Below, in pieces: positions 1-8,808 of a stretch of 54,845 nt of DNA. The DNA is taken from the NCBI GenBank assembly GCA_019058425.1, contig JAHPYZ010000018.1:1-54845 (forward strand), written 5' to 3'. This DNA is from Promethearchaeota archaeon (GTDB lineage: Archaea; Asgardarchaeota; Lokiarchaeia; Sigyniarchaeales; SOKP01). Position numbers and translations under genes: made by a program. The notes below the pieces were generated by a model. That model was not told the DNA's origin and did not search any database. It saw nothing but the letters and a program-made list of their open reading frames with translations. How positions within the stretch are numbered: position 1 is the first letter of the stretch; every line of letters starts with the position of its first letter.

Positions 1-175
1 TATTAGAGGTGGTACAGATGGAGCTAAATTAAGTGCTAAAGGAATTCCAACACCAAATATTTTTGCCGGAGGTCTATTGTTTCATTCAAGAAAAGAATAC
101 ATTCCAACTTTAGCCCTACAAAAAGCTTCTGAAGTTTTGATATATCTTGCCCACTTATGGACTCAATCATTATAG
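1..175 (+). CDS. pepT: Peptidase T-like aminotripeptidase, C-terminal fragment
   Basis: The window opens inside a reading frame (first full codon at base 2) that ends with TAG at 173-175. The 57 visible residues begin RGGTDGAKLS and continue with PTPNIFAGG and a final helix. This matches the C-terminal end of the M20B metallopeptidase PepT, where the RGGTDG stretch and the NIFAGG loop close the di-zinc active site. PepT removes the N-terminal residue from tripeptides in the cytosol. The 5' part lies outside the window, so the catalytic metal ligands cannot be checked. It converges on the next gene with only about 10 bases between the stop codons. Another M20-family peptidase is the main alternative, but the wording of the motif favours PepT. 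Confidence 0.75.
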   Translation, partial: IRGGTDGAKLSAKGIPTPNIFAGGLLFHSRKEYIPTLALQKASEVLIYLAHLWTQSL

Positions 176-185
176 AAGTAGTAAC

Positions 186-977
186 TCAACAAAATCCATC
201 TATTCTTAACATTGTGACCAATGCAATTTCTCCTTCAAGTTCTACACATTCTTTATATCGGTCTTCATTATAAGAAATTTTCCACCCTTCAAGAGGATTA
301 TAATAACTATAAAAAAATGCCCCGAATTTAATATTATTTTGATTACAAATAGTTGCGAGAACATTAACCTCTCCATTTTCCATAGAAATACATCCTTTTT
401 TTTGTAATTCAAAGATTTCTGATTTCTTAATCTGATAGAATGCTTCTTTACAAAAATTCTTCCCAATATGGTAATTTTCAGTTCTTTTTATAGTTTCTTC
501 AACGTAAATTTTTACAATCTCCTTGTTTAGTTCAATTTCTTCATTTAATTCTCTTCCATAATGTATACTTGTTCCATCCATTCCCAAACCATGTGTAGGG
601 ATGAGATAATCAAGTAAGTTTACATTATTGCCTATTCCCCACGAGCCACACACTAAAAAAATAGTTTTTGCTCCGCAATAGATTAAATCTTCTGCAATTG
701 AAGCCATAGGGGACGCACCCATGGGGGGTATCAAAACAGTAAGTTGGATATCTTGATATTTACCTCGATAGATGTGTTCTGGCGCAACATAAGGATGAAA
801 TGGTAATATCCATTCAATTTTTTCTAATTTGGCTTTTTTCATTAGATAATTCAAAAGAAATCGAGAAAAGATTATCATAACATAAGGATCCACATTAAAA
901 TCTTCCTGATTTTTATCAGAGGACTTTATGGCTGCCTGAATTACATCCTTAGATGTACAACAAAAATTATTTTTCAT
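186..977 (-). CDS. Nucleoside phosphorylase-like protein (PNP/UDP family)
   Basis: About 263 residues from the ATG at 977; a GTG four codons upstream (989) is possible. The middle has a GSWGIG turn followed by DYLIPTHGLGMDGTSIHYG, which resembles the phosphate- and base-binding region of purine nucleoside/uridine phosphorylases. Near the C-terminus SMENGEVNVLATIC matches the family's EMEAAALLATA motif that holds the ribose. Family members split nucleosides with phosphate into a free base and ribose-1-phosphate, so a role in nucleoside salvage is the natural reading. The Glu of the usual E-M-E motif is shifted (S-M-E), so substrate and activity are uncertain. It stands alone on the minus strand, 186 bases from the next gene. 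Confidence 0.7.
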   Translation of the reverse strand: MKNNFCCTSKDVIQAAIKSSDKNQEDFNVDPYVMIIFSRFLLNYLMKKAKLEKIEWILPFHPYVAPEHIYRGKYQDIQLTVLIPPMGASPMASIAEDLIYCGAKTIFLVCGSWGIGNNVNLLDYLIPTHGLGMDGTSIHYGRELNEEIELNKEIVKIYVEETIKRTENYHIGKNFCKEAFYQIKKSEIFELQKKGCISMENGEVNVLATICNQNNIKFGAFFYSYYNPLEGWKISYNEDRYKECVELEGEIALVTMLRIDGFC

Positions 978-1175
978 TGAAAAAAACACTTAAATTTGGA
1001 AAATGGTTATTTAATCTCTTAAATTTTTTATATATATAGATTCTCCTTTTTTTGGATAAAATTTGTAGAATCTGTCTTAAAAAAATCTAGAAGAAGCATT
1101 TTATATCTTATTATACTGATAAAAAATTAAAAAAAAAAAATTATTAAGATTTTTGAATTTTCACTCTATCATTCT

Positions 1176-2891
1176 TTATACATCTAAATAGTAGCAGTCT
1201 CTAACCCAATAATTGTCCTGAACGTTATAGCATACTTCCTTTAGGTCTGCATCATGTACGATCATAACCATATCATTTCCAACAGCTAACTCAACATAGA
1301 GCTCATTTAGTGCCCTATTTTGGATTTTATAAATCAAGTTAGCTCTAGTAGCTGTATCCAATGGATCAGTCTCTTCATATTGGACTAACCAATCCATGAT
1401 CTGTGCATCTTGGAGTTGAAGGTGATTTGCACTAGACATATTATTCAATAATGGCTCAATCATATTGAATGGATCTAAGTAATCTGGACCCCAACCAGTA
1501 TGATAAAGCTCAAGTCGATCAGGATAATGTGTGGAAACATCTATGTAAGTCTCCCAGTCCATGATATCTGATGTAAGGGTAATACCAATTGCATCTAGAT
1601 TATTTTTAAAAGCTATATTCATATCTATTCCAGTAGTCCATCCTTCATGCTCTAAAACTTTATATGAAGCAAGCTCTAAGCCTGACCAAACAGCATCATT
1701 AGCAGAATTCTCCCCAACAGCTTCATTAGTACAACCTGCAGCTCCAGTCTCAACTGGGAAGGCATCCATCATTGCTTGTCTAGCAATTGAAGTATTGTAA
1801 TATGGTGCTTTAAATGATGCATTATAATATGGAAAACCTGGTGGTAAGAATTGTTCAGCTCGAATCATAAAGCCTAGACGGATTACTTCAAGGTAATATG
1901 TATAGTTGTACGCGTATGCAATAGCTTTCCTTATATTAGTATTGTTGATCTTATTATTATTAATTCCCCAATATCTATAAATGGTACTTGTCTCTAAATT
2001 TACAAATGTTATATCAGGATCCGCTTGAAATGTTGCAATAAGAGATGTTAATGGGTTTCCAAGATAATCAACTTCTCCGCCTAATAAAGCATTGTTAGCG
2101 GTTAAATCATCAGGATAATACACCCAAATAATTTCATCCCAATATGTTGAAGGTCCCCAATACAGATCAAAGCGTTTAAACTTTAGTTCTTCACCTGCTA
2201 TATAACGTACATATTCAAAAGGACCAGTTCCTACAAGAATATCAGTTCCAAGTTCTAAATATTCTGTTGCGGAAGTAGTTTCAGCAGACAAAATTGCGCA
2301 CGCATCATAAGATAATAAAGGAATAAAGACACCATTTGGGTTGTTCAACACAAAAGTAATATTGAAATCATCATTAATTATAGTTTTGTTAAGAATTGGT
2401 CTACCTCTCATATCGAAGAATAAACTGGAAGGATCACAAACATGGGATGTTCCTGGTAAATCACCCGTCCAGTTAAGGAAATACGTAATTCTATCAAAGG
2501 TAAATTTAACAGCCTCTGCATCGAATGGAGTTCCGTCATGGAAAAACACATTTTCTCTTAAAATGACTGTTAATTCTGTCATTGTAGCATCCCATGTTGG
2601 ATACTCCGCTGCTAATCGCATTTCAAGAGCAAAATCAGGGTCATATAGGTCATAATACCATAAATTATCACATACATGTCTTATCATGTCATTTGAAACA
2701 CTATCCCATGAATCAGCGGGATCTAAAACTGCTGGTCCACTAGATTCTGAATCTGCGTCTCTAAGTACATTCTTGGATACTGGTTGTTTTAAAGCACCTC
2801 CAGCAATTCCGAGGATAACATTACCAACACCAGAAGCAGCAAGGACAACAGCTAAAATTATTATTGCTAAATTTTTTTTCTCCATTTCCAT
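1176..2891 (-). CDS. Extracellular solute-binding protein, family 5 (peptide/nickel ABC type)
   Basis: A 571-residue protein with a hydrophobic N-terminal segment (about residues 6-33) after a short Lys-rich start, consistent with a membrane anchor or signal peptide; there is no lipobox Cys. The body reads like an oligopeptide-binding protein: a conserved segment near residues 110-135 with the words FHDGTPFDAEAVKFTFDR, then PNGVFIPLL, GTGPFEYVRY, a Trp/Tyr-rich hinge and a C-terminal GWGPDYLDPFNM block. Such proteins capture peptides or other solutes outside the cell and pass them to an ABC permease. No permease or ATPase gene is adjacent, so the partners must be elsewhere. A second ATG two codons in (2885) is an alternative start. 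The leader holds an (AAAC)n run. Confidence 0.85.
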   Translation of the reverse strand: MEMEKKNLAIIILAVVLAASGVGNVILGIAGGALKQPVSKNVLRDADSESSGPAVLDPADSWDSVSNDMIRHVCDNLWYYDLYDPDFALEMRLAAEYPTWDATMTELTVILRENVFFHDGTPFDAEAVKFTFDRITYFLNWTGDLPGTSHVCDPSSLFFDMRGRPILNKTIINDDFNITFVLNNPNGVFIPLLSYDACAILSAETTSATEYLELGTDILVGTGPFEYVRYIAGEELKFKRFDLYWGPSTYWDEIIWVYYPDDLTANNALLGGEVDYLGNPLTSLIATFQADPDITFVNLETSTIYRYWGINNNKINNTNIRKAIAYAYNYTYYLEVIRLGFMIRAEQFLPPGFPYYNASFKAPYYNTSIARQAMMDAFPVETGAAGCTNEAVGENSANDAVWSGLELASYKVLEHEGWTTGIDMNIAFKNNLDAIGITLTSDIMDWETYIDVSTHYPDRLELYHTGWGPDYLDPFNMIEPLLNNMSSANHLQLQDAQIMDWLVQYEETDPLDTATRANLIYKIQNRALNELYVELAVGNDMVMIVHDADLKEVCYNVQDNYWVRDCYYLDV

Positions 2892-3176
2892 AGCAATTAC
2901 ACTTTTTTTTGTTTGTTTGTTTGTTTTTATTTAGTAAAAAAAATTGCTCTTTTTTACATATTTTTTAAATCTAAATTATAGATTAATTAAAACACGATTT
3001 TCTCCTATTTAAAGTTTTAATTTAGTGCTTTAAGTTAATTTGATTTTCCAAAGTTTTGAGATACTATGTAAGAATTGGTTTTTCCAATATTTCAAGATAT
3101 TAGAGAACAAATAGAAATCTTCACATTATTTCAATATGTCAAGAAATTAAGATTTTGATCAACTAGAAAAACCTAA

Positions 3177-3236
3177 ATATTGAAGAATTCTCCTAGAAGC
3201 AATACTTCTAGGAGAATTAGCTTTATTCTTCAATAT
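3177..3236. ncRNA. Strong nested hairpin, candidate structured RNA or leader element
   Basis: Perfect 14-base inverted repeat AATTCTCCTAGAAG / CTTCTAGGAGAATT (3186-3199 and 3205-3218) with a 5-base loop. It is flanked by a second perfect 9-base pair of arms ATATTGAAG / CTTCAATAT (3177-3185 and 3228-3236), with nine unpaired bases on one side only. Such pairing is unlikely by chance in this composition. It lies about 290 bases upstream of the solute-binding protein start and about 460 bases past the MFS stop. It could be a 5' leader structure, a terminator, a small RNA or a mobile-repeat remnant; the sequence alone does not decide. Confidence 0.5.
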
Positions 3237-3258
3237 AAAAATGGAAAAGAAAAGGGAG

Positions 3259-3298
3259 AGTTGATAAAATAATAAGCTTAAGCAAATTTTTATCAACT
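3259..3298. repeat. Second inverted repeat of the spacer
   Basis: Eleven-base inverted repeat AGTTGATAAAA / TTTTATCAACT (3259-3269 and 3288-3298) enclosing 18 bases that include the palindrome GCTTAAGC. It follows the nested hairpin by about 22 bases, so the two probably belong to one structured element. Confidence 0.45.
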
Positions 3299-3694
3299 TA
3301 TTAGCGTCCAGAGTAATATTTCTCGATTTCATTACTTATTGTTTTCACTTTTATCTTTAATTTTTTCTTATTTCATTTCTTTGTTAATATTTGTTGTTTC
3401 AAGGATTTTACAATAAATCCTTTATCTTCATAAGAAGATACAATTTTTTTTTTTAATTTTCACTAAATTAAATCATTAAAATCTGCTATTTAAATCCCTG
3501 TTATCGCATTTTTTAGAAATATTTATTTTTTAAAATATCATGATATCAGAAAGTACAGCGTTTTTCAGATTTTTCACAATATTAAAGAATTGTAAACTTA
3601 CTTAGGAAATATTCAATCTGAACCAAGATATTATCACTAGTCAAAATATCAAGACTTTAGGTTTACAAGCTAAATTTATGGTAATAGCAGGTAT

Positions 3695-4930
3695 TCATTT
3701 TTCTTTTTGAATAATTTTCGAAAAATCCGTAATAACAAAGACAAAAATGCATAGAGTGAGCAAAATTGAAATATAGAAGAATGCCCAAAAATACGAGAAT
3801 AAGTCATATATTAAACCAAACAGGAGTGATTCACCCATTGAGATAAGTCCAACAGAGAGATAGTAATAACCATATGCTCTACCTCTTTTGTTTTTACCCG
3901 CTAAATCAGCAATATATGCTCTTGAGATAGGATCTACTGATGCTAAATAGATTCCATATAATCCATAAATGATTATTATCATAAAAAGAGAAAAGAATGA
4001 AGATTCAAAAGGAACCGCTAAAATAATTGTAGAAAGTAAAAGAATTGATAATCCACTAACAATTACAGGTTTACGACCTATTTTATCTGATAATGAGCCC
4101 ATTATAGGTGATAAAACCATATATACTACGTTTGTCAGTAAATAAAAGATAGGTATTAGAAATATTAATCCAGAAGATATAAAATCTCTTGATCTAGCTT
4201 GGAGAAATACGAGATCTAGGCTAGCAAATTCAATAACTCCAAGAATAATAATAAGTTTAATAAATTTCCGATCAATTTTATCTACTTTTGGTTCACCGTA
4301 GTGTTTTAGCTTAGTTTCATCTATTTTATTAGGATCAACATCTTTTACAAAGAGAATTAATATTATCGCACATAGTCCAGGAAAAATTGAAAAAAATATA
4401 ATTTCAGAATAACTCCATGCCCAAAATAAAAATAAAAATGCTAGAAGCGAACCAACAACAGCTCCAAATGTATCCATTGCGCGATGCATTCCAAAAGCTT
4501 TCCCCTTCTCAACCGCATAATAAGAAATAAGTGTATCTCTGGAAGAAGTTCTAAGGCCTTTACCAAATCTATCAGTTGCTTTTAATCCCAAAACAAATTC
4601 CCAAGAAGGGCTAAAACCAATGAATGGTTTGGAGAGATTAGAAACAGAATATCCCGCCACTACAAATGGTTTTCTTTTATTGATTTTGTCGCTCATCCAA
4701 CCAGATAGTCCTTTTAAAATGTTTGATAAAGCAGTTGTAATTCCTGCGATTAAACCTAAAATAAACGTGGGATTAGTTTCTACTAGATCTATAATAAATA
4801 AAGGTAAAATACTCTGGATCATTTCACTTGAGACATCCGTGAAAAATGATACAAGTCCCATTAAAAAAACTGGAACTGAAACTCCTAAGATTAGATTTCT
4901 CCTATGATCAGAGTCGTCTTTTTCTACCAT
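3695..4930 (-). CDS. MFS transporter
   Basis: A 411-residue integral membrane protein with about 12 hydrophobic segments in two halves, joined by a polar loop (HYGEPKVDKIDRK, near residues 215-225), the usual MFS size. The first half carries the wording of a known subgroup: FFTDVSSEM in TM1, SGWMSDKINKRKP (motif A between TM2 and TM3), TDRFGKGLRTSSRD in the TM4 region and AFGMHRAMDTFGAVVG in TM5. The second half repeats motif A as GSLSDKIGRKP. The subgroup is usually annotated as drug or metabolite efflux but its substrates are mostly untested. The gene starts with ATG, is divergent from the coiled-coil gene at 4998 and is separated from the next minus-strand gene by a long spacer. Confidence 0.88.
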   Translation of the reverse strand: MVEKDDSDHRRNLILGVSVPVFLMGLVSFFTDVSSEMIQSILPLFIIDLVETNPTFILGLIAGITTALSNILKGLSGWMSDKINKRKPFVVAGYSVSNLSKPFIGFSPSWEFVLGLKATDRFGKGLRTSSRDTLISYYAVEKGKAFGMHRAMDTFGAVVGSLLAFLFLFWAWSYSEIIFFSIFPGLCAIILILFVKDVDPNKIDETKLKHYGEPKVDKIDRKFIKLIIILGVIEFASLDLVFLQARSRDFISSGLIFLIPIFYLLTNVVYMVLSPIMGSLSDKIGRKPVIVSGLSILLLSTIILAVPFESSFFSLFMIIIIYGLYGIYLASVDPISRAYIADLAGKNKRGRAYGYYYLSVGLISMGESLLFGLIYDLFSYFWAFFYISILLTLCIFVFVITDFSKIIQKEK

Positions 4931-4997
4931 AATTTGGTAAATTTTTTTATCGAATAAATATAATAAAAATAATTGAATAATATAAATTGTGATTCCA

Positions 4998-5684
4998 ATG
5001 TCAGATGATAATAAAACATTAAATGTTATTGATGAGACTATTCAAGCTGCTGAATCAAGTTTTAAGGAATTTATTGACGTATTAGAAACCTCTAGAAGTG
5101 CTTTATTGAAACTAGAAAATGATAAAATAGAGTTAAGTAAGACTAAAGAGACTCTTGAAAAGGAAAAAATTCTCTTAGAAGAAGAGAAAACTAAATTAGA
5201 ATCTGAGAAACAACAATTAGAGATCGATAAAAACAAATTAGAAGAAGAAACAAAAAAACTTGAAATCGAGAAACAAGAAAGAGATCAAAAGATTGGCTCA
5301 TTAACAGAAGAACAAGTGAAACTATTAGATGAGTATCAAAAAGTCAAGGTTGAATTAGGAAAATTTATGCAAGCAGCTTCCGAAGCAGAAGAAGCAGAAT
5401 ATAACTTTGAGAGAGTTCGTGCATTGCTTTCAATTTATACTGTCTTGGTGTCAGAAATATGGCAAGGACAGCCGCATTATAGAATTTTAATGACGTTACA
5501 TGGAGAAAAGGAAGAAATGACAAGGGATCAAATAAAAACTACAACGGGAATAGGAGGAGCTTTTGTATTACATTCAGTTCAAGAATTAGCAAAAGTAGGT
5601 TTAGTAGAATATGATATGGATACTAGCATAGTAAAATTAAAAAAGCGTTTATTTCCAAAAAAAGCATTAGAGGAGAAAAATTAA
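4998..5684 (+). CDS. Coiled-coil protein with C-terminal winged-helix-like domain
   Basis: About 228 residues from the ATG at 4998 (a GTG three codons upstream is possible). Residues 15-125 form a nearly unbroken heptad-like coiled coil of Glu/Lys/Leu repeats. This passes into a globular end (about 140-225) that reads like a winged helix: HYRILMTLHG, then EEMTRDQIKTTTGIGGAFVLHSVQELAKVGLVEYD as helix-turn-helix and wing. The layout suggests a dimeric DNA-binding or scaffold protein; comparable architectures occur in archaea, but I do not recognise a named family. It is divergent from the MFS gene 67 bases away and ends at a T-run shared with the convergent CrtC-like gene. Function unknown. Confidence 0.7.
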   Translation: MSDDNKTLNVIDETIQAAESSFKEFIDVLETSRSALLKLENDKIELSKTKETLEKEKILLEEEKTKLESEKQQLEIDKNKLEEETKKLEIEKQERDQKIGSLTEEQVKLLDEYQKVKVELGKFMQAASEAEEAEYNFERVRALLSIYTVLVSEIWQGQPHYRILMTLHGEKEEMTRDQIKTTTGIGGAFVLHSVQELAKVGLVEYDMDTSIVKLKKRLFPKKALEEKN

Positions 5685-5700
5685 TATTTCTGATACTTTA

Positions 5701-5710
5701 TTTTTTTTTT
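5701..5710 (+). terminator. T-run terminator after the coiled-coil gene
   Basis: Ten consecutive T residues on the plus strand, 16 bases after the stop codon of the 4998-5684 gene. Archaeal RNA polymerase terminates at such T-tracts without needing a hairpin. The run reaches into the stop codon of the convergent gene. Confidence 0.5.
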
Positions 5711-6755
5711 ACTTTGTGATAACCATTTCGTGAAGCGTGCTTCCTTTTTCTATATCTAATTGTCCCTCATTAATTATACTAAGTTGAAATTTTGAATTTA
5801 GTCGAAAATAGCCTGGTCTTAATTTTAAGAGATTTTTTGCTAGAAAACGTGTGATAGATCCCAATTCATAAAGTAAATTATCAGCATCTATGATATCCTG
5901 AACTTCGAGAATAATTTCATGTTGATTCCCTATATTAAACTTTAGGAATTTTGGATACTTATTGCCAGCTTTATCATTATATTCAAAATTCTCTTCAATT
6001 AATTCATATTCACCAGTACTGTGAATTATATTTTCATTTTTAGCTAGCATTAAAACTTTTATTGGATAGTTATCCATTTTTTTATTGCATTTGATATAAG
6101 CAAAAATCACAGTATAACTCTCAGAATAAATTCTACCCCAATACCAATAATCAATTATCATCGCAAAATTGAAATTTAGCCAATTGTGATCATGATATCC
6201 AATTCCTTTTACTTGAATCGTCTCATTATTTACTTTAATAGTACCTTCAACATCTGCTCGAGGCAAAGCTACAACCCATCCGAATTGATTTGATTTTCCA
6301 AATTCAATATAGCCTTTTCCAGGCTTCCAACCAGGGACTTTAGCAACGTACTTTAAATGAAATCCATAGTCACCTTCTTCAAGGAAAACTTCGTAGATAG
6401 GTAGTTCTTTGTTAGAATAATCAACTTTAACATAATTGTTTCCAATTTGCACATCTGGCACAGTATTAGAAGCTATAAGATCAGAATGAAGGTAATCGAT
6501 TACTTTTTGTATTTTTTCTCCATTTGGTTTATAAATCGTAATTTCAACTCCGGTTTTACCAGTTCGTTCATGTTTTGCTCGAAAAAATCCTACTACGGTA
6601 TAGTTATTATCAAGACGAGCATCAAAATACCACCATTCTCGGGTTGCTTTTTTTTCCATATCAATGTGTAATGCATCATCTTTAGATTTGATGGGTATAA
6701 TTTGACCATCTTTTCTGCCAGGGCCTAACCAGGCCTCTTTAATTTTAGAACTCAT
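5709..6755 (-). CDS. CrtC-like (hydroxyneurosporene hydratase / AttH-type lipocalin-fold) protein
   Basis: A 348-residue soluble protein. Two family signatures are visible: REWWYFDARLD at residues 39-49 and GIGYHDHNW at 184-192, the motifs shared by carotenoid 1,2-hydratase (CrtC), AttH and related double-lipocalin proteins. The predicted structure is mostly beta. CrtC adds water to a terminal isoprenoid double bond; relatives act on, or bind, other hydrophobic molecules, some as pericyclases. No phytoene synthase or desaturase is nearby, so carotenoid work is not supported; an isoprenoid or other lipid substrate is an inference. It is the last gene of a minus-strand run with an SCP2-like protein, FAD oxidases and an iron-sulfur subunit, 42 bases after its neighbour. 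Confidence 0.65.
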   Translation of the reverse strand: MSSKIKEAWLGPGRKDGQIIPIKSKDDALHIDMEKKATREWWYFDARLDNNYTVVGFFRAKHERTGKTGVEITIYKPNGEKIQKVIDYLHSDLIASNTVPDVQIGNNYVKVDYSNKELPIYEVFLEEGDYGFHLKYVAKVPGWKPGKGYIEFGKSNQFGWVVALPRADVEGTIKVNNETIQVKGIGYHDHNWLNFNFAMIIDYWYWGRIYSESYTVIFAYIKCNKKMDNYPIKVLMLAKNENIIHSTGEYELIEENFEYNDKAGNKYPKFLKFNIGNQHEIILEVQDIIDADNLLYELGSITRFLAKNLLKLRPGYFRLNSKFQLSIINEGQLDIEKGSTLHEMVITK

Positions 6756-6797
6756 AATTAATCTTTTTCTTACACCTTTTTTAGATCAATATATAAT

Positions 6798-7214
6798 TTA
6801 TTCACTATTACTTGTCAAAAATTTAAAAATTTTTAATAAAATGAGTAATTTTCTTATTCCACGCATTTTTACTTTACGTGTTAACCACATTTTTGCAACT
6901 CCAAATAGAGAAAGGCGATTCATAGCAATAGCAAGGAAAGTTTGCGTATCCATCTCCAAATAGGCATTCCACCCTATTTTTTGCTTTTTTAAATTTTCTT
7001 TTGGTTTATTTGGAACACTCTCAACTCTTAATAATCCCCTGTTTACTATAATAATTGCCGCATGATTTAAGTTGGAAGCATTTAAGAGAATTTTAACAGT
7101 AAGATTTCTAAATTTTTCCTGATATATCTTGTTTTCATTTAGAGGTGCTAGGATACTATTGATAAGAACTGCGAAACCCCTTAATTTTTTATTCACATTG
7201 TTTGATTCTACCAT
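6798..7214 (-). CDS. SCP2-like (sterol carrier) lipid-binding protein
   Basis: I place the start at the ATG at 7214 because the longer frame (to 7295) would overlap the upstream oxidase gene by more than 50 bases; this gives 138 residues and a 28-base gap. The C-terminal half, with WNAYLEMDTQTFLAIAMNRLS followed by KVKMRGIRKLLILLKIF, resembles the last strand and helix of SCP2 domains, which have the pattern D-x-x-x-F-x-x-x-x-x-G-K and then G-x-x-K-x-L-x-L. SCP2 domains hold lipids or acyl-CoA in a hydrophobic tunnel. Placed between an oxidase and a CrtC-like protein, it may carry their hydrophobic substrate. Similarity is partial and the N-terminal part is not recognised. Confidence 0.5.
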   Translation of the reverse strand: MVESNNVNKKLRGFAVLINSILAPLNENKIYQEKFRNLTVKILLNASNLNHAAIIIVNRGLLRVESVPNKPKENLKKQKIGWNAYLEMDTQTFLAIAMNRLSLFGVAKMWLTRKVKMRGIRKLLILLKIFKFLTSNSE

Positions 7215-7242
7215 ATTTTTGTTCTTAGTCTCTATTTTTTTA

Positions 7243-8808
7243 TTAGTTTTGTGGTGAAATGTAAAATCCAGAATCAGATATATTATTTGGGTCAAAAGCT
7301 TCTTTAATTTTTCTTAGCCATATATGATAATTGGACATATGAGGACCAAATAGTTCATGCATACGTGTGCCTTCTACGAAAAACGGAGCACCAAGATGTT
7401 TTAATAAATCCAATTGGTTGCTCTTCTCCATATATTCCGCCATTCCCTTCACACTACTCTCTTCAGTTTGATCAAACATCGTAGGGGATTCCATATGAAA
7501 ATAATGTCCTGATTCATATGATGACATCCATGTTCCCTCCCCAAAATCATTGGCAATTACTTCTTTTTTGAGAAACTCCTGTTTTAAGGAAATATTCGAT
7601 TTAGTACTTCGAAGACAAACATTTGCAGTATCAGCAACTCCTTTTGACGATTGGAATCCTCCAGTAGCTATAAACCCATGTAGTCCCAAATTTGAACGGA
7701 GGGCTTCAGCATAAAAGATAGGATTTGGAGTATATATTTTTCCAATAATATTTTTTAGTTTAAATTTCTGTATTATAAATTCCATTACCTTTTGTTTATA
7801 CTCAAATTCTCCACTTGTACGAGCTGTTATAATTACAACTAAGGGTGCTTTCATTTGTCCTATTGGGATTTTATCCATTAGGCTTTCAATTGAGTTAGAA
7901 AAAATCGCCATAACTGCAAAACCAGATAAAAAACTACACATAAAAGATAATTCTTCTTCCTCTACTCTCAAGATAACTTCTTCGAGTCTCTTGAAATTTC
8001 GGCAATCCATAACATATAATTTCATAAAATCAGGAATATCAAATTCATAGTTGGGAGAATAACCTTTAATATTATAATCTGTCTTACAGGGGTAGGGAAA
8101 AAGCTTTATAGCAACTTTTGTAAATACACCAAGTCCTGATTTAGTGCCCGCCCAACCTCTCATGATACCACGCAAACTAGGTCCTGGACCATCTCCATGA
8201 AAAAAATCTGGATTGTTTTTTAGACCAAAAGAACCTAATCTCATAATTTCTCCATTTGGTAATACCCATTCAACTGCTAAAACGTTTCTAGCACTATGTC
8301 CCGTAGAAGGAGATGTAAAACCCGGACCATTCATAGATGTTGCGCTAGCAAGAGGTGAAACCTGAGGTCCCGCACCGGGCATGTGACAATTGAGCCCATA
8401 TTTCATTATTTCAACTTGTAGCTGGGATCCACTAACATATGGTTCTATTACAGCATATAAGTTTTTTTCATCAATTTTCACAATTTTATTCATTCGGCGT
8501 AGATCTAAGATTATGGAGTTATCTACAGAGGGTTGATTCCAAGGTCCAAGTCCCGTGCTTTGAGCTTTGAATACTATCCCATATTTGTTACATAATTTTA
8601 CTATTTTTGAGACTTCTTCGGTAGTTGATGGCATAATAACCGCATTAGGAACTGGAGAAAAGGGAATTGGTTCTTTACCTTCCATATAATTTATAATTTC
8701 CATACACCAGTTATAAGCATATACATTAGTAATAACATCACTATCATCAATATTACCTACGCCAACTACGTCTTCAAATTCTTTAAATATTTCTTTCTCC
8801 AAGACCAA
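7243..8808 (-). CDS. FAD-linked oxidase (GlcD/vanillyl-alcohol oxidase type)
   Basis: A 521-residue protein with an FAD-binding PCMH domain in the first half: PNAVIMPSTTEEVSKIVKLCNKYGI, the Gly-rich STGLGPW stretch and IILDLRRMNKIVKID, then the central GPGFTSPSTGHSARNV and GTKSGLGVFTKVAIKLFPYP segments. The C-terminus ends with IKEAFDPNNISDSGFY, the family's usual close. Such enzymes oxidise 2-hydroxy acids or alcohols and pass electrons to an iron-sulfur partner. The start is TTG, placed exactly next to the TAA of the upstream HdrD-like gene and preceded by GGAGGT, so the two are translationally coupled and probably form one enzyme. Substrate not evident. Confidence 0.85.
   Translation of the reverse strand: MVLEKEIFKEFEDVVGVGNIDDSDVITNVYAYNWCMEIINYMEGKEPIPFSPVPNAVIMPSTTEEVSKIVKLCNKYGIVFKAQSTGLGPWNQPSVDNSIILDLRRMNKIVKIDEKNLYAVIEPYVSGSQLQVEIMKYGLNCHMPGAGPQVSPLASATSMNGPGFTSPSTGHSARNVLAVEWVLPNGEIMRLGSFGLKNNPDFFHGDGPGPSLRGIMRGWAGTKSGLGVFTKVAIKLFPYPCKTDYNIKGYSPNYEFDIPDFMKLYVMDCRNFKRLEEVILRVEEEELSFMCSFLSGFAVMAIFSNSIESLMDKIPIGQMKAPLVVIITARTSGEFEYKQKVMEFIIQKFKLKNIIGKIYTPNPIFYAEALRSNLGLHGFIATGGFQSSKGVADTANVCLRSTKSNISLKQEFLKKEVIANDFGEGTWMSSYESGHYFHMESPTMFDQTEESSVKGMAEYMEKSNQLDLLKHLGAPFFVEGTRMHELFGPHMSNYHIWLRKIKEAFDPNNISDSGFYISPQN

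Larger units (their letters stand above)
2892..3694. other. Long intergenic spacer (803 bases) with hairpins
   Basis: No convincing reading frame is present on either strand. The spacer lies between two minus-strand genes, after the MFS gene and before the solute-binding protein gene. It holds a (TTTG)n run at about 2909-2928 next to the start of the binding protein, two strong inverted repeats at 3177-3298 (separate entries), a weak AT-only inverted repeat at 3312-3336, and poly-T runs near 3447. The rest is featureless AT-rich DNA. Confidence 0.7.

Noticed and set aside
1561..1800. Plus-strand open frames inside the solute-binding protein gene
   Set aside because: Antisense to a well-supported family-5 binding protein; no start signal and no recognisable domain.
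3622..3663. Weak inverted repeat after the MFS gene
   Set aside because: Only GATATT/AATATC pairs with a 12-base loop; short AT pairing is expected by chance here.
7215..7295. Longer N-terminus for the SCP2-like protein
   Set aside because: It would overlap the conserved FDPNN end of the FAD oxidase; the ATG at 7214 gives a normal gap.
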